Shown one piece after another: positions 50,201 through 62,590 of a stretch of DNA of 64,000 nucleotides (its first letter is position 1; the number at the start of each line of letters is the position of its first letter). Origin of the DNA: Scleropages formosus (lineage: Eukaryota > Chordata > Actinopteri > Osteoglossiformes > Osteoglossidae); the NCBI RefSeq assembly GCF_900964775.1, contig NC_041827.1, positions 14,080,001 through 14,144,000 on the forward strand. Direction: 5' to 3'. A program made the position numbers and the translations under genes. Below the pieces are notes generated by a model. The model saw only the letters and a program-made list of their open reading frames with translations. It had not been told where the DNA came from and searched no databases.

Positions 50201-53200
50201 CAAAAGGAGGTGAGTCACTCATTCTGCTCACGTCCTTGCTCATGGGGCAGCAGGTAGAGGTATAGCTGCTGCCTTGCACTTATAGGACATGGGTTCCAAT
50301 CCCACCTCCTGCTGCAGTGCCATTGCTGAAGGGCCGTACTCTCAACTGATACAGTGAAATTGACTCAGCTGTAAAAATGGGGAAATTTGGGGGCGAGGTG
50401 GCACAGTGGGTTGGACCGGGTCCTGCTCTCCAGTGGGTCAGGGGTTCAAGTCCCGCTTGGGGTGCCTTGAGACGGACTGGCGTCCCCTCCTGGGTGTGTC
50501 CCCTCCCCCTCCAGTCTTACGCCCTATGTTGCCGGGTTAGGCTCCGGCTCCCCGCGACCTCCTATGGGACAAGTGGTTTCAGATGGTGTGTGTGTGTGTG
50601 TGGGTTAACTCAGGAAGTATCCGCAAAAATGTTTTTTTTTTTTTTCCCACAATAAGTTTTTTAAATAAATAAATTGCGGCTACTTTGACTCAAGTAAGTA
50701 GCTGCACTGTACTGTGGGAAGCTTAGTAAACAAACTAGACATTGATGTCAGGTGAATGAATGCATTTAATTTCTTAAAGTACACATTTAATTCTTGAAAG
50801 TTGTGACAATGTCAGAAAGTCACCAGAGCTTATGCTGTTTCGAATCGCTGTGTTTATAAAATAGATGAAAACGATTTATAGCCACAGTCCCTGTCAGTCA
50901 CAGAGCGACCAAACATTTGCACGCATTAACAGGGCAGGTAAGAACTCCCGCTGCACCTGAGCTGCGTTTGTTCGGAATGTGGAGGAAAACCAGAATACCG
51001 CCAGAATGCTGCAGGGAGAGACCCCCACAAACACAGAGAGGAAATGTTAATTCCAATGAGTTGGCGATGGACCAGGATTCAAAACCTGCAACACCGTCAG
51101 TTCAACACCAGCGAGTTCCTAGCCTGATTCCATCATCAAGACAGATTTTTAAAATCAAAACGTTCCCTACCACAGAGTGCTTTGACATTGCTGTAACGCA
51201 CATAATTCCAAATGGGTTCCTCCCTCTTTATACACAGCATTTTCAAAACAACCATGCATAAATACAAAGAAGGAGGTCGAAACTAAGGCTGATCTTCAGA
51301 TGCTCGCTGGTTTTTAGTTGCTGCAGCCGGCACTCCGTGTGCCTCCAGACACAAAGAAGCGGAAGCGGTATGTCATCGCTGCCCCTGGGAAAACAGTGTG
51401 GTGTTTGGACAGGTGTACATGATGCCCATGGGTTTCCCTGATGCACCAGAGCTTACCTTTATTTCAAAGTTCTCATGTATGTGAGGGAGGAAGACCATCT
51501 CCTCCTCATCCCACGACTGCTGGTCATCTGTGTGGATCTTCCCCTTTATCCTCCACCTCTGCCTCCCCAGCCGGATCATTACCTGTAGGGACGCAAAAAT
51601 GCTTGTTTATATACACCTGTGACACTGAAAGATATATAATACATACATTTTTAAATATCAGGGTATTTTAACAGGGGGCGGATTGGCGCGGCGAGTTTGG
51701 TCAGGCCCTGCTCTCCGGTGGGTCTAGGGTTTGAGTCCCGCTTGGGGTTCCTTGCGACAGCCTGGCATCCCGTCCTGGGCGTGTCCCCTCCAGCCCTGCG
51801 CCCAGTTTTGCTGGGTTAGGCTCCGGTTTGCCGCGACCCCACTTGGGATAAGCGGTTTCAGAAAATGTGTGTGTGTGTGTGTGTATGTATGTATTTTAAC
51901 TGGATCAGTTTAGGATAAGTACCTTGTCTAAGGGAACTACAGCAGCAGCGTGGAGCTAGCTCAAACCAGCAACACTCAGAATACCCGAGTCTATTTCTTT
52001 AAGCAATTTATACCACTTGCTGGCCCATTTACATCCCTCAACACTATTATCAGACAGCATACCCACCTCATACTGATCTCCTGGACACAGACGGGCAAAA
52101 CCCACCAGACCTGGTAATCACACAGTGAAAAGCACATTATTCAGTCAAGAGTCACCCTCTCCGAGTCCTTTGGGTTAAATCTTCTAATTTTTCTACAATA
52201 TTCTCTGATTTAATCATGATGTGGTGCTCAGCAGGATCTTTACATGCCAGTTTTGTGGAAACACCCCATCGGTCAGCCTAGATAGGGTACCTTTCATCTT
52301 GATACGCAGTTCACCTAAAAGAATCTCCAGCTCTCCTTCCATCACGTTCATGTCCTGAAAAGCAAAAAAGTTTTCATGGAATTGAGCACCTTTATTCTGG
52401 TAACTTATCTAAATATGGAAAAGTTAAACTGATACCCGTTCTTGTTAATATTGCTGTCTTTTCATATTTGTGTTTATTATTTATTCATTTAGCTTTTCTC
52501 CAAAGCAGCTCACAATGTTAGGTGTATATACTAAGTTATACATTAAGTGCACAATTATTTCCTTTCGTTCATTTAGCTGATCCTTTTCTTCAAAGCAATG
52601 TGCAATGATCATTAGCTAGTACAGGTGGTCTCCGATTTACGATGGTTCGACTTACGATTTTTCGACTTTACGATGGTGAGATGGTGATAGTTATTCAGCA
52701 GAAACGGTACTTCGAATTTTGAATTTTGATTTTTTCCCAGGCAAGCAATATGCAGTGCGATACTCTCTTGTGATGCTGGGAAGCAGCAGCGATCCATATG
52801 TCCAAGTCTGTCACATGGAGGTGTGCATTAGGTGTATTAAACGCATTTTTGACTTACGACATTTTCGACTTACGATGGGCTTCGTGGAACGTAACCCCAT
52901 CTTAAGTCGGGGACCACCTGTACGGTGCTGACACCTTTGCGTCAGTCGATTTACAATGCTGGATGGACTACAGTAAATGTGCCATAATCACTCACTATCT
53001 ATCGTGGAGAAATGCAGCACATACACATGAACGCACACTCTGGGCAATTTAGATTCCCCAATTCACCTGAAACATGTCTTTGGACTGTGGGAGGAAGTGG
53101 GGCACAAAGAGGAAACCCACGTGAACGTGGAAATAATACTCAAACTTCAAATGGACAGAGCCAAGGTCAAATCAACGTACAAACATACCGCCCGGGGGCT

Positions 53201-56200
53201 TTAAGGCACAGCACAACTCACTGCACCACCATGCAGTCAATTTACCAATTTATAGATGTTTCACTCGGGCTAGAATTCAGTTCTGTGGTCAAGGGTGGGC
53301 AATATGGACTCGGACCTCTCTGAACTCCAAATGGCTGCACCTCCCTGGATGCCCCCTGCCTAGGTCCTTACCTCCAGGCTGTGCCGATGATTGCGGTTGA
53401 GTTCAAGGAGACTGTCACGGGAGGCACGAGAGGATGGAGAAAGGGAGAAAGCCTTCTTCATGTTCACAGCTCCCTGGCATAGACGCCACTGGATGCAGTA
53501 GTGCTCATACAGCTCCTCCACCTGGAAAATTCAAGTTCAAGACTCCGGTTACTGCCTAGAAGACCATGTGCTCCCCAATACCGGCAAGACCCGATCGCTT
53601 GCTACACTCCAGCTAGACTATAGCACTGTTCTACCTCTGTCCACTTTGTGGTCCCACTCACAAAAGGTCCAAAACAAAAAGAGCAATGATTTTCAGATCT
53701 GACTAATGTGGTTCAACAACCTCCCTCTCCCACTCAAAACTGCTGACGATCTCTGTCAACATTTAAGAAGATTCTCAAAACACATCTCTTTCAGACTCAC
53801 TTCTCCCCTGATCTCCACTGCACTTCTAGAATCTTGAGTGGCCATGAACTGGAGACATTAAAGCTGCCATTTGCCATATTTTCAATTACTATGAATGAGA
53901 AGTCTTCAGTTTGTGTGTTTGGGGCAATCCTCAGATTACTAGCATTCTTTTCAAACCTACATTTAATTAATGGAATATAAATATAATGTGTCAAATATTG
54001 CTCAGAAATGCATGATTTGAATTTGTATGACCCTTTTGGAACAGCATAGACTAAACCCTTCTCTAATCGGGCATTCCTGAGTTCTTGGTTAGATGTTTTC
54101 AGTTGTTACCTTACTGATGTGGAATTCCAGCCTGTGCATGTATCGTTCCAGAGCTCGAATCTCCTGTAAATAAGAAACATAAGTGCTTTTACGTGATGCT
54201 CTGCGGTTGTCATATGCTCATGCTCATGTGCCTTGCTGGGAAGTTAGGTGCAGGAATGTGGGAAATTAAGGAAAGTGGCATGGATTAAGATTTATATCTT
54301 ATAAACACTAGGTGTTTGTCTCAAAACCTCTTTTAGGGAATCCTTAGTTGTAAAGATATGTTAAAGAACTGTAAAAAGACAAGAGTCCATCAATGCATTA
54401 GAACCGATGGTTGTACCTGAAGCGTGTAAACGGATTAATTACACGGATTATTGTTTCTTCAGTAGTATTACCGAGATAATGTGTAGAACAGCAGAAGGTA
54501 CAACAAGCAGATAAAATGCCGTCTAATTTAATTCAAGCTGCCGCCTCACAATTTGCTTACATCTTTCTGCAATACAAGCATTTAACTGGAATATAGCATT
54601 AGGAAAATTTGCAATAGCATATTTTTACTGGAAACAGTGAAGTTTAATTAGCACATTTTCAGCTGTGACAGTTGTCTAAAAGGAGCAGGAGTTGTTGATT
54701 CTCATCTGAAGTGTAACGTAATGAAATACATACGTACCTTTTCCAAGTCATACAGGAAAGCCTGCAGTTTAAACAAATGATTTCAGTAAAACTGAAAGGG
54801 CAGCAACAGACACGGATCCCCTAAAATTAATTACGGAAACTTAAAATATTTGCTATTATATAATTAGGTAATTTGAGTATAACAGTCAATACACTCATGT
54901 GTACAGTAGTGGTAGAAAAATGTGAGGACACCCTGCCTCAATCATTTCTCCTTAAATATTCATATATTATATAAGGGGGCGCGGTGGCGCAGTAGGTTGG
55001 ACCAGGTCCTGCTCTCCAGTGGGTCTGGGGTTCGAGTCCCGCTTGTGGTGCCTTGCGATGGACTGGCGTCCCGTCCCGGGTGTGTCCCCTCCCCCTCCGG
55101 CCTTACGCCCTGTGTTGCCGGGTTAGGCTCCGGTTCCCCGCGACCCCGTGTGGGACAAGCGGTTCTGAAAATGTGTGTGTGTGTGTGAGTGTGTGTATTC
55201 ATATATTAACAACGGTCACTTTCCATATGATTTAAAATACCAGAACACTGAAAGCGTAATTCACAACGGACCATTATTTTTGTACGACATCCTGCATACA
55301 TTTTAAAGGCCTTACACATTTTTCAATGGCTTGTATGGAATTTTTACGGATGGCGCAGAGGTCGTTCAGCGTTTACAACGTACGTAGCTCGGTGCAGTTT
55401 CGGGTGCAAGTGGAAAAAAAAAAAAAAAGATCTGTTTGGAATGTCTTACCAATCTGGAGTTTCTCTTGCTGTCTCTCTGCTGTGAGGACAGGAAGTCCAT
55501 TTCAGCCTGATGGTTCTGTAGATACTCCCTGTGAAGGAGAAGTGTGGTTACGACCAGCTGTTAACAATGCAGTCTCCATCTCCGTTTTCCACGTCCGTCA
55601 GCGTGGGTTGGGCACGGGCCTCAGCGCACAAAGTATGAAAATGGGTCTTGAAAACACCACGCAGTTTTGCGGCATCACCCACAATGCTTTCCGCTGGCAT
55701 TCAAAATTTGTATCGGATAATTATACTACCGCATATACCCACGTGTTGTGTTGCTTTGCGGTTCGGAAAGTTTTCTGAAGCGCTCTTCAGATTAGCGAGC
55801 TTGTCAGCTCAAAATACCAACTACAAGTCTCTCTGACATGGGTGGCGTTAACTGAGAAACAAACTTTTTCAGATAACATTTTCAATCAAAGGGAAACATG
55901 TGAATGAGAAGAAACTTCACGGTTTTCAAACAGCTTCCCAGCCTTAATAGTTGATACTTCATCGATACTCTAGAGTCTTGTTCATAGTGCTCAGAGCCCC
56001 AGTTTACCACCCCATCAGAACTTGTCTTCTGTAGCTCGATGCCTCAAGGACTGGGCTCGGAAAACATGCCCAACACCAGGTACAGATCTCCATATCGCTC
56101 CATGTGGAGCGAAAACCAAAACAGAACAGCACCAAACATCCCCCTAGCGCCGCAATCTAATACTTCTAACTATTCCTCTGTTGCAAAGCCAACAATTTTC

Positions 56201-58091
56201 ATCCAGAGTTACACATAATCTTGCAAATCATATAATGAATAGAGGTGGGGGTGTGGTGGTGCAGCAGGCTTGGCCTGTGCCTGCTCGCTGGTGGGTCTAG
56301 GGTTCGAGTCCCACTCGGGGTGCCTTATGACGGAGTGGTGTCCCATCCTGGGTGTGTCCCCTCCCCCTCCAGCCTCGTGCCTTGCGTTGCCGGTTTAGGC
56401 TCCGGCTCACCGCAATCCTGCTCGGGACGAGTAGTTTCAGTGTGTGTTTATGTGTATATTGAATATTTACTGGACCGATCCTGAGTGGAACCAGGAACGT
56501 CATGTTCTGAGTCCAAGTTCTCAGCAACCTGCTCCTTTCTTTCCATACGGAATTTCCACGTGAATAAGTGAATCGATGTGTATTTGAGTTCCTGGAATGA
56601 TTATAAAAATGAGAGCAGCGCGCACAACACTCACCTCAGGCCGCTCCTCAAGGCCTGGAAGACCCTGTCCACTCGGGATGGCCGAGGCCCCCACGTGCTG
56701 CCGCCGGTCCGGCCGGAGAGGGGAGGACCTCTGGGAGACTTCCCCAACGGCCCTTTCGACCTCAGAGAGCTCTGCGCAGAGGAGGCCCTGCAGGATGAAT
56801 AACAGTTAATAGAGAGAAATAAGGTCCATGGGACCACGTACGCTGCTTTACTGCTCTGACTTGCAATCATGCTGAACTGAACTACCATTGCGATGTTGAT
56901 TTTCCTTCAAGAAGAATTTTTTTTTTTTTTTAAATTTATCTTTTACAGCAATAGTTTAACCCAAATTTGGCAGCAGTTAGGAATGCACTAAAATGTAGGC
57001 GGCGCAATAAAATGTAACATACAGGTCTGAAGGCAACGGCAGATAGAGGGAAAGCGATGCACTCCAGCGGAAATAAAACGACAGTGTCCCGAGAGCGGGG
57101 ACAGCCTGAAGTTGTGCAGAATCTGAATTTGAAACCGTGGGCTCCGCTCCAGCCTCTTTAGAGCCCTTTCTATTTGGTTGTTTTCTGTCATTTACGTTTA
57201 ATGTCAGCGAGACGCTGCAGCAGCGACTCTCATGTTGTTTCATATTCGTCTACTGGCTGAGCTAAATCTGGACGCGCTTCACGCTTCGCAAGATGAAAAA
57301 GAATCAAAATCACTTCAGTAATTTCACACGAGAGCTGTTCACTTATTTCAGCCGGCTCTGCCAATCGTAGCGGTCATTCCAGACTGGCTTTCCCAAATCT
57401 GGTTGCTTACGTTTGTATTTGTAAACAGCCAATCACTGCACCGTTTCATTACTAGTGAATATATCTGCAGTTGCCAAATGGATGAAATGTAAGCTGCATT
57501 GCTATGAACTCATTTTTCTCATTGTTCTGTACCAAACTGTAAAATTATACAAGGAATCCAGCGGCTAGGTTAGGAAAGCATCGTGAAGAGTAAAAATAGA
57601 TGTGGCGGAATAATAACCACCAAAAGTTATTTTTCAATACACTGCTTGTCAACAAATCACTGTGCAGCTGGAATTAATAAATGCTTTATTTAATAAATGT
57701 CAGGTTATGCGTTTGTTCAATGCGGTTGCAGTTAATTCTGCTGTTTTTAGGGTATAAGTCTTTCCAGATTCAGAATTCATCAAGTAAAACTTTTAAAAGC
57801 ACTGCAGCTCCCATAGTAAGCGTTACTGTAGTAAGCAGCTTTACTGTTAGAATAAGAGGTTTCCCAGTGGTTCGGTCAAATTTAACAACGTGATGCTGGA
57901 AAGATATTACGAGCAGACCAACTGGCCTAAGTCCAATTTGAGAGCGTGGAAGTCAGAGAAAAAACCAGGATGCAGGACGGGACAGGTGCGACGCACCGGC
58001 GCCGGCTGCTCAGCGAGCTAAAGCCCGTAAAGGAGCGACTCCTCTGCACTCCGCCCTCCGCCGGGTTCCGGAACCGCAGCTTGACCGACAT
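41291..58091 (-). CDS. ripor3: RHO family-interacting cell polarization regulator 3 (RIPOR3/FAM65C), 21 coding exons
   Basis: Exons: 57997-58091, 56635-56787, 55450-55528, 54738-54761, 54110-54163, 53372-53521, 52291-52354, 52067-52110, 51457-51582, 50025-50170, 49040-49169, 48129-48698, 47380-47519, 46782-46941, 46207-46339, 45573-45734, 44396-44554, 43485-43687, 42872-42955, 42129-42219, 41291-41391. Every phase closes: 955 residues (human about 946). Start MSVKLRF, then [16 protein letters not shown]; a helical Rho-effector-like region to about 206; the C2-like block 207-312 ([40 protein letters not shown]); [13 protein letters not shown]; a low-complexity acidic/Ser region (356-545); then HEAT-like helices to the end ([18 protein letters not shown]-like [22 protein letters not shown]) and a terminal [13 protein letters not shown]1/2 bind RhoA/C; RIPOR3 is little studied. 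RIPOR3 is chosen over RIPOR1/2 by sequence and because human RIPOR3 is also on chromosome 20. Confidence 0.94.
42697..42865. repeat. GC-rich 84-base tandem duplication in ripor3 intron 19
   Basis: Two imperfect units of about 81-87 bases, each made of a longer GTGACCTCTGCCCTG-type half (57-58 bases) and a shorter GTGAC...GAGGCGCC half. It abuts the donor of exon 42872-42955. It creates spurious open frames. Confidence 0.6.
43085..43345 (-). repeat. LINE 3' end in ripor3 intron 18
   Basis: Begins with the shared tail TTCATTTAGCAGACGCTTTC, then matches 45070-45260 in its inner part (CACGAGTAGCTGCATTAAAC, ATACAGGAGTAGCTGCGT). No coding part remains. Confidence 0.65.
44935..45560 (-). repeat. 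LINE 3' end with residual coding, ripor3 intron 16
   Basis: Low-coordinate end is the tail CATTTAGCAGACGCTTTTCT. On the minus strand 45310-45460 encodes [20 protein letters not shown] and QTHFAQDL, the C-terminal motif of fish non-LTR reverse-transcriptase ORFs. So this piece runs from the end of the ORF through the 3' UTR to the tail. Confidence 0.7.
46951..46968. repeat. G18 homopolymer in a ripor3 splice acceptor
   Basis: On the ripor3 strand this is C18, ending 9 nt before exon 46782-46941, so it is most of the polypyrimidine tract of that acceptor (AACTCACAG follows). Confidence 0.9.
47204..47235. repeat. (TG)n microsatellite
   Basis: TG dinucleotide run in ripor3 intron 13. Confidence 0.85.
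47600..47666. repeat. (ATCC)n / (ATACATCC)n microsatellite
   Basis: Tetranucleotide run with regular ATAC interruptions in ripor3 intron 12, followed by a weak SINE-C remnant to about 47770. Confidence 0.85.
50243..50380 (+). repeat. SINE-B copy cut by a SINE-A
   Basis: Head GGGGCAGCAGGTAGAGGTAT, B-box-like GGGTTCCAATCCCACC, middle CAGCTGTAAAAATGGGGAAA. The SINE-B tail is missing where SINE-A begins at about 50389. Confidence 0.75.
50389..50603 (+). repeat. SINE-A copy in ripor3 intron 9
   Basis: GAGGTGGCACAGTGGGTTGG head, GGTTCAAGTCCCGCTTGGGG, and tail GGGACAAGTGGTTTCAGA followed by TG repeats. Confidence 0.88.
50880..51115 (-). repeat. SINE-C type repeat, degraded
   Basis: TTCGGAATGTGGAGGAAAAC and AACACAGAGAGGAAATG recall the SINE-C core, with heavy divergence. 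Confidence 0.55.
51663..51900 (+). repeat. SINE-A copy with 10-base target duplication, inside a SINE-B
   Basis: Element about 51673-51890, flanked by GTATTTTAAC at 51663-51672 and 51891-51900. It continues into SINE-B sequence on the minus strand (51893-51985: GATAAGTACCTTGTCTAAGG), so it landed in an older SINE-B. Confidence 0.85.
52475..52610 (-). repeat. SINE-B/LINE tail pieces
   Basis: Two partial tails in a row, each with TTCATTTAGCT and CTTCAAAGCAATG-like motifs. Confidence 0.55.
52622..52920. mobile_element. Tigger-like (Tc1/mariner) MITE, 299 bp, in ripor3 intron 6
   Basis: Starts CAGGTGGTCTCCGATTTACG and ends with the inverse, CTTAAGTCGGGGACCACCTG. It is flanked by TA at 52620-52621 and 52921-52922, the target duplication of Tc1/mariner elements. 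Inside each end the words CGACTTACGA and GACTTACGAT repeat in opposite sense. No transposase frame, so non-autonomous. Confidence 0.85.
52985..53235 (-). repeat. SINE-C type repeat
   Basis: GGGCAATTTAGATTCCCCAA, TTTGGACTGTGGGAGGAAGT and GAGGAAACCCACGTGAACGT are visible in ripor3 intron 6. Confidence 0.7.
53690..53850 (+). repeat. LINE 3'-end fragment
   Basis: Plus-strand reading gives [15 protein letters not shown], a decayed form of the W-N-LP-SLRTA motif at the end of fish non-LTR ORFs. It lies in ripor3 intron 5. Confidence 0.55.
54958..55208 (+). repeat. SINE-A copy with 12-base target duplication
   Basis: Element about 54970-55196, close to the family consensus. ATTCATATATTA flanks it at 54958-54969 and 55197-55208. 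It is in ripor3 intron 3. Confidence 0.92.
56245..56455 (+). repeat. SINE-A copy in ripor3 intron 2
   Basis: GTGTGGTGGTGCAGCAGGCT head and GGTTCGAGTCCCACTCGGGG. More diverged than the copy at 55 kb. Confidence 0.85.
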
Positions 58092-59248
58092 CCTGCTCTC
58101 TGTGGGACCTGCAAAGACACACTGTTGTCAGCATGGCTGCCTTCTTCCTGTGACACAACCAGGACAGGACCTCAGGTGCGATGAGGATGCACAACGTGCT
58201 ACTGAAAAGGAACCCATGTCGACGTCTGCCACTGTCCGTCTGCAACCATCACCTCCCCCATGTTCCTCACACCTTCCCCTCATATCTTCTCCCTTTTATC
58301 CCAGTTTAAGCTTCCCCCAAAACCCCGCTTGTCAGTATGATGCAGGGGAGTGCTACTGTAGGTTGCTGACCTGATGGGAGGGGGATGATCTGAATGCAAA
58401 CCCAGATGCTCCAGATCTCTCTAGAGCTGTAATTCATGTCATGTTTCCTACAGAAGGCAAGTCAGCTCCAGAGAGCTGAAGAACTGGTTTGTCAGCACCC
58501 CCCCTCTATAGCAGCTTTGGCACAACAACGTCCTTGTGCTCTTATGGTAATTCAATAAGAAAACTGGCCACTGCTTTTCCGCTACAGTATTTTCAAAGTG
58601 ATGAGAGGCTGAATATATTATGTCTATTACTAGATCCATACAGCCACGCCACAGAGTACAAAGAAAGCAAATCAAAGAAAAAGAAAAAAAAAAAATCTCT
58701 GCTGTACGTTCAGCACCTTGCACAGGAAGTTATATGATAAATTATATTAAAATGCTTCAATGGGCAGATGCATGATTAAATGGACATGTTTATTTTTTGA
58801 TAGGAGAAAAAAAAAAACACCTGCTTCCAGATGGATTTCCAGATAGGAGTAGAAATATCAGGTGTCCCATGTGTTCAGACAGTGAAACATATTTGTAAAT
58901 GTTTACAACTTCAAGGGTAAACAAGGGTAAACCTAGATGGCGTTTAAAGTGACATTTCACTTCGATTAAGATCAACAGTTAAGTACATGTGCCTTTACAG
59001 GACACAAACCCATTAAGAATCTGAGTGACACATGATAGTACTTGCATGCAACTGTTAATTGCAGAAGTGGTATGAAATCACATCTGGAGTTACAGCCTAC
59101 CAACCCACGGCTGTGGAACAGTATCCTGAGGCGCTATGTAACACAGTGGATAAATGTGCATGTTTTTTAAATATAGTTAAATATAAAGCCAGGACATACT
59201 GTAATGACAAAGACAAATTTTACTTCTTTCAACCAGCAAAAAGTTATA

Positions 59249-59469
59249 TAATCTCTTACACAAACACACACAGCGGCTGAAACCGCTTGTCCCGAGTGCG
59301 GTCGCGGCGAACCAGAGCCTGACTCGGCAACACAGAGAACAGGGGACACACCCAGGACGGGACGCCAGTCCGCCGCAAGGCACCCCAAGCGGGACTCGAA
59401 CCCCAGACCTGCCGGAGAGCGGGACCTGGTCAAGCCTGCCGCACCACCGCGTCCCCCTAATCTCTTACA
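59249..59469 (-). repeat. SINE-A copy with 12-base target duplication
   Basis: Element about 59261-59457. TAATCTCTTACA flanks it at 59249-59260 and 59458-59469. A segment of the body (the CCCTCCCCCTCC region) is missing. Confidence 0.9.
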
Positions 59470-59595
59470 GTACAACTGAATAAAAATTGTGTTCAAATGT
59501 ACACATTCAAATGATCTGTGTGTATGTTGGCTATTTGGCTGCTTTTTACAACTGATGGTTTTTGTTAATACATCTTTTTTACTTAAGCATCTCAA

Positions 59596-59792
59596 AATAC
59601 ACACTTTCCGAACCGCTTGTCCCATACGGGGTCGCGGGGAGCCGGAGCCTAAAGCGGCAACTCAGGGCGTAAGGCCGGAGGGAGAGGGGACACACCCAGG
59701 ACGGGACGCCAGCCCGCCACGAGGCACCCCAAGCGGGACTCGAACCCCAGACCCACCGGAGAGCAGGACCCGGTCCAACCCACTGCGCCCCC
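59596..59792 (-). repeat. SINE-A copy
   Basis: Near-consensus copy in minus orientation with only a short CA end. It lies about 130 bases from the previous copy in the same orientation. Confidence 0.88.
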
Positions 59793-62344
59793 TCATCTGG
59801 AAAAAAGTAAATTAAAAAAAATAATAACATAAATAAATTATAAATGACACCGGGGCCCTAACTTGCGAACTTGAGTAAGGCTGTAAAATGCCTTTAACTG
59901 CCTCTGGGAGTTCTCACATACCCCTCGGTTCTCGCTTATACTCATACCATATAATTCTTTATTAGTAGCATTGTGCCCACAAATGAATAATTACTTCCTA
60001 TTGGGCAAAAAACAAAAAGTACATTGTCGGCTTTGGTGCTACTCCCCTACCCACCTACCGGACTGACGGTCCCCAGATGTATCATCAGATGAGCTAGTCT
60101 GCTAAAGACATCATTTGATACAAACATCCTTTCCCTAGTCACCACACTGTCAGTTTTCCAAACAGAGCTTTATATTTAAAAATAGGCCACCGAGGTTTTA
60201 GTTTTGTATATGATTCTCACACGTATAAGTTGATCACATTATGTGGCGGATGCGTGAGAATCCACTTAAGTTTATTTGTTCCTTCCCATACGTGTAGCGC
60301 TTCAAATTATTCCCTAAAGCTTCCAGAATATTGTCACTCTTCCCAGATGTAAGCCCTTCACATTATAGTTCAGAATCTCAGCCTTGAACTTCAGCATTTC
60401 AGCCACCGATACGGAGGGAAGTGAATTATATAAGGTAAGATAGTCATTAATTGTGGTAATACGGCATCGACGACTGATGCTCAGATGGAAAATGCCTCTT
60501 CCCTCTGGGGGACTTGGAGACGCTGGCCCATTGAGTGATCAGATAAGGAAAAAATGAGCATGGGTAATCCTAGGACAATCATTAAAAAAAAAAAAAAACC
60601 AAAAACTCATAGCTGTTGGCCTTGCCTCTTACAAAGTGAACACGCAGGCATGTGCAATAGATGGTGAGAACTATCCAAAGGGCTTGTTTATAGTGAAGCC
60701 TGGATCTTCAGAACTCAGTAAATAACATTCACGGTGAAGGCCGTCCCCAAGACAAATAAACAGGCCTGATTTTAATTGGAATAAGATGACAAAAGGGAAT
60801 CGTCCCACATGTGTTCCGTGTTGTCCGCGTCGCCGAAGAGAGCGGCGCACGCTGTTTCAATAAACATGTTGCTCGGGGTCGAAAGAATACGCTTTGCGTG
60901 GTGTTTACAGAATTTCTTTGCAGTATGATAACAAAGTTAATGCCTGTGTATTTGTGGGACAATGCGAAGTATGCGGGGCTACGTGGTGCGAGGGAAGCTA
61001 TATAAATAATTGCCGATTACCGTACGTTCCCCGGAACCATTGCAGTCGCGTTCCTGCGTTAGCAGGGACTCGGGAGAGCGATGGGTCCGCTCATGTCAGC
61101 GCCTACGCTAAGGCGGTCCGAGCCAGTTTAAATATTAGCCGTGGGATCGAGTCCAGGTAGTAAAACCACTGTACGGCAACCGAGCTTGGCTTTGAACTGC
61201 GCGGGGGAAAAAAAAAAAACACGAGCGAGAATCAAAAGTCGCGTTCGCCCCGGCTTCAAAGTGGAAAGAAAAGTGTCCTGTCACTATTGTCTACTGTCAG
61301 GCTCGCCGGAGCGAATTGTTGGGAAGCGGAGCTATCTGGAGGCGCTGCGAACAGGTGTTTAAACTCAAATGTTATAATAAACTTTCCGCTCTCGGAACGA
61401 CGGATAATAACCGGTTTTTGGGGCCTCGCTCGCTCTTGCGCGTGCTGCTCTGAGATGGACTGCTTTGTTAAAATAAAATATTTTGGAAGATCGTAAGAGA
61501 GCCGCAGCAGGACGTTAACGCGAGCTTTTCGGTTATTATTTTCTATATTTATTTGCTTATCCGGTGTTTTCATCTAAAGTAACGTATAGCTTTCCCCATT
61601 GACGGAGCTGTTTATTGATACAGCACGGGCCCTCTCAGGACTTGAATGGGCAGCTTTCACCTTACGAACTTAACACTTCAAGCGCTGCGATAGCTGCTGA
61701 TCCACTCACCAGAACAGCACACAAATAACAGAGTTACCACTGACTTGGTATTAAAAAAGTTTCTGAGCCATTTATGGTTTCGCTAGAAACCTGTTTTAAC
61801 TATATTGATGAAGTGACTTTGCTGAGACCCCTTTAAAATACTATTAAACTTAAATATTATTTCTTATTAAACCCACTGTTATTCCTCATAAACGACGGGG
61901 GCCCGCAAGAGTAATCGGAAGGACATCGGGCCACGCAACTCAGGGTCCGTACCTTATCAGCGTGCTCCATATGGCTGTGAAAGGGAGTAAAGCCAATTAG
62001 TGACTGCTTAGGTCTGTTTCAGCTTCATGAAATAGGATAAGTACCTGAATAATTAAGCAGATTAAAAAGGGAAATCTTCTTATAGCTCTTTGCATCTTTG
62101 CATCACAGCCTATAATTTCAAACCATCAACACCCTTCTGCATTTAAACTCACTCACTCACTATAGACAATTGCTCGTCCTGTTGCTGAGCTGCAATACTC
62201 AGCGTAAAGGTATCAAATTTAGCAAAGACAAAAGAAAAATTTTTTGTCGATATTTGATGTAGGACCGGATCTTAAAAAGACAGCGGGTCTGATAATTAAC
62301 AATTTAGATAAACAAAAAAAGCATTGTTTTTTTACATGTTCGCT

Positions 62345-62590
62345 TGCTGTATACTACAAACACACACACACGCACACACACACATTTTCTGAACCGCTTG
62401 TCCCATCCAGGGTCACGGAGAACCGGAGCCTAACCCGGAAACTCAGGGCGTAAGGCCGGAGGGGGAGGGGACACACCCAGGACGGGATGCCCGTCCATTG
62501 CAAGGCACCCCAAGCAGGATTTGAACCCCAGACCCACCGGAGAGCAGGACCCGGTCCAACCCACTGCGCCACCGCGCCCCCTCTGCTGTA
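62345..62590 (-). repeat. SINE-A copy with target duplication
   Basis: Element about 62352-62583 with a (CA)n end. TGCTGTA flanks it at 62345-62351 and 62584-62590. Confidence 0.88.
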
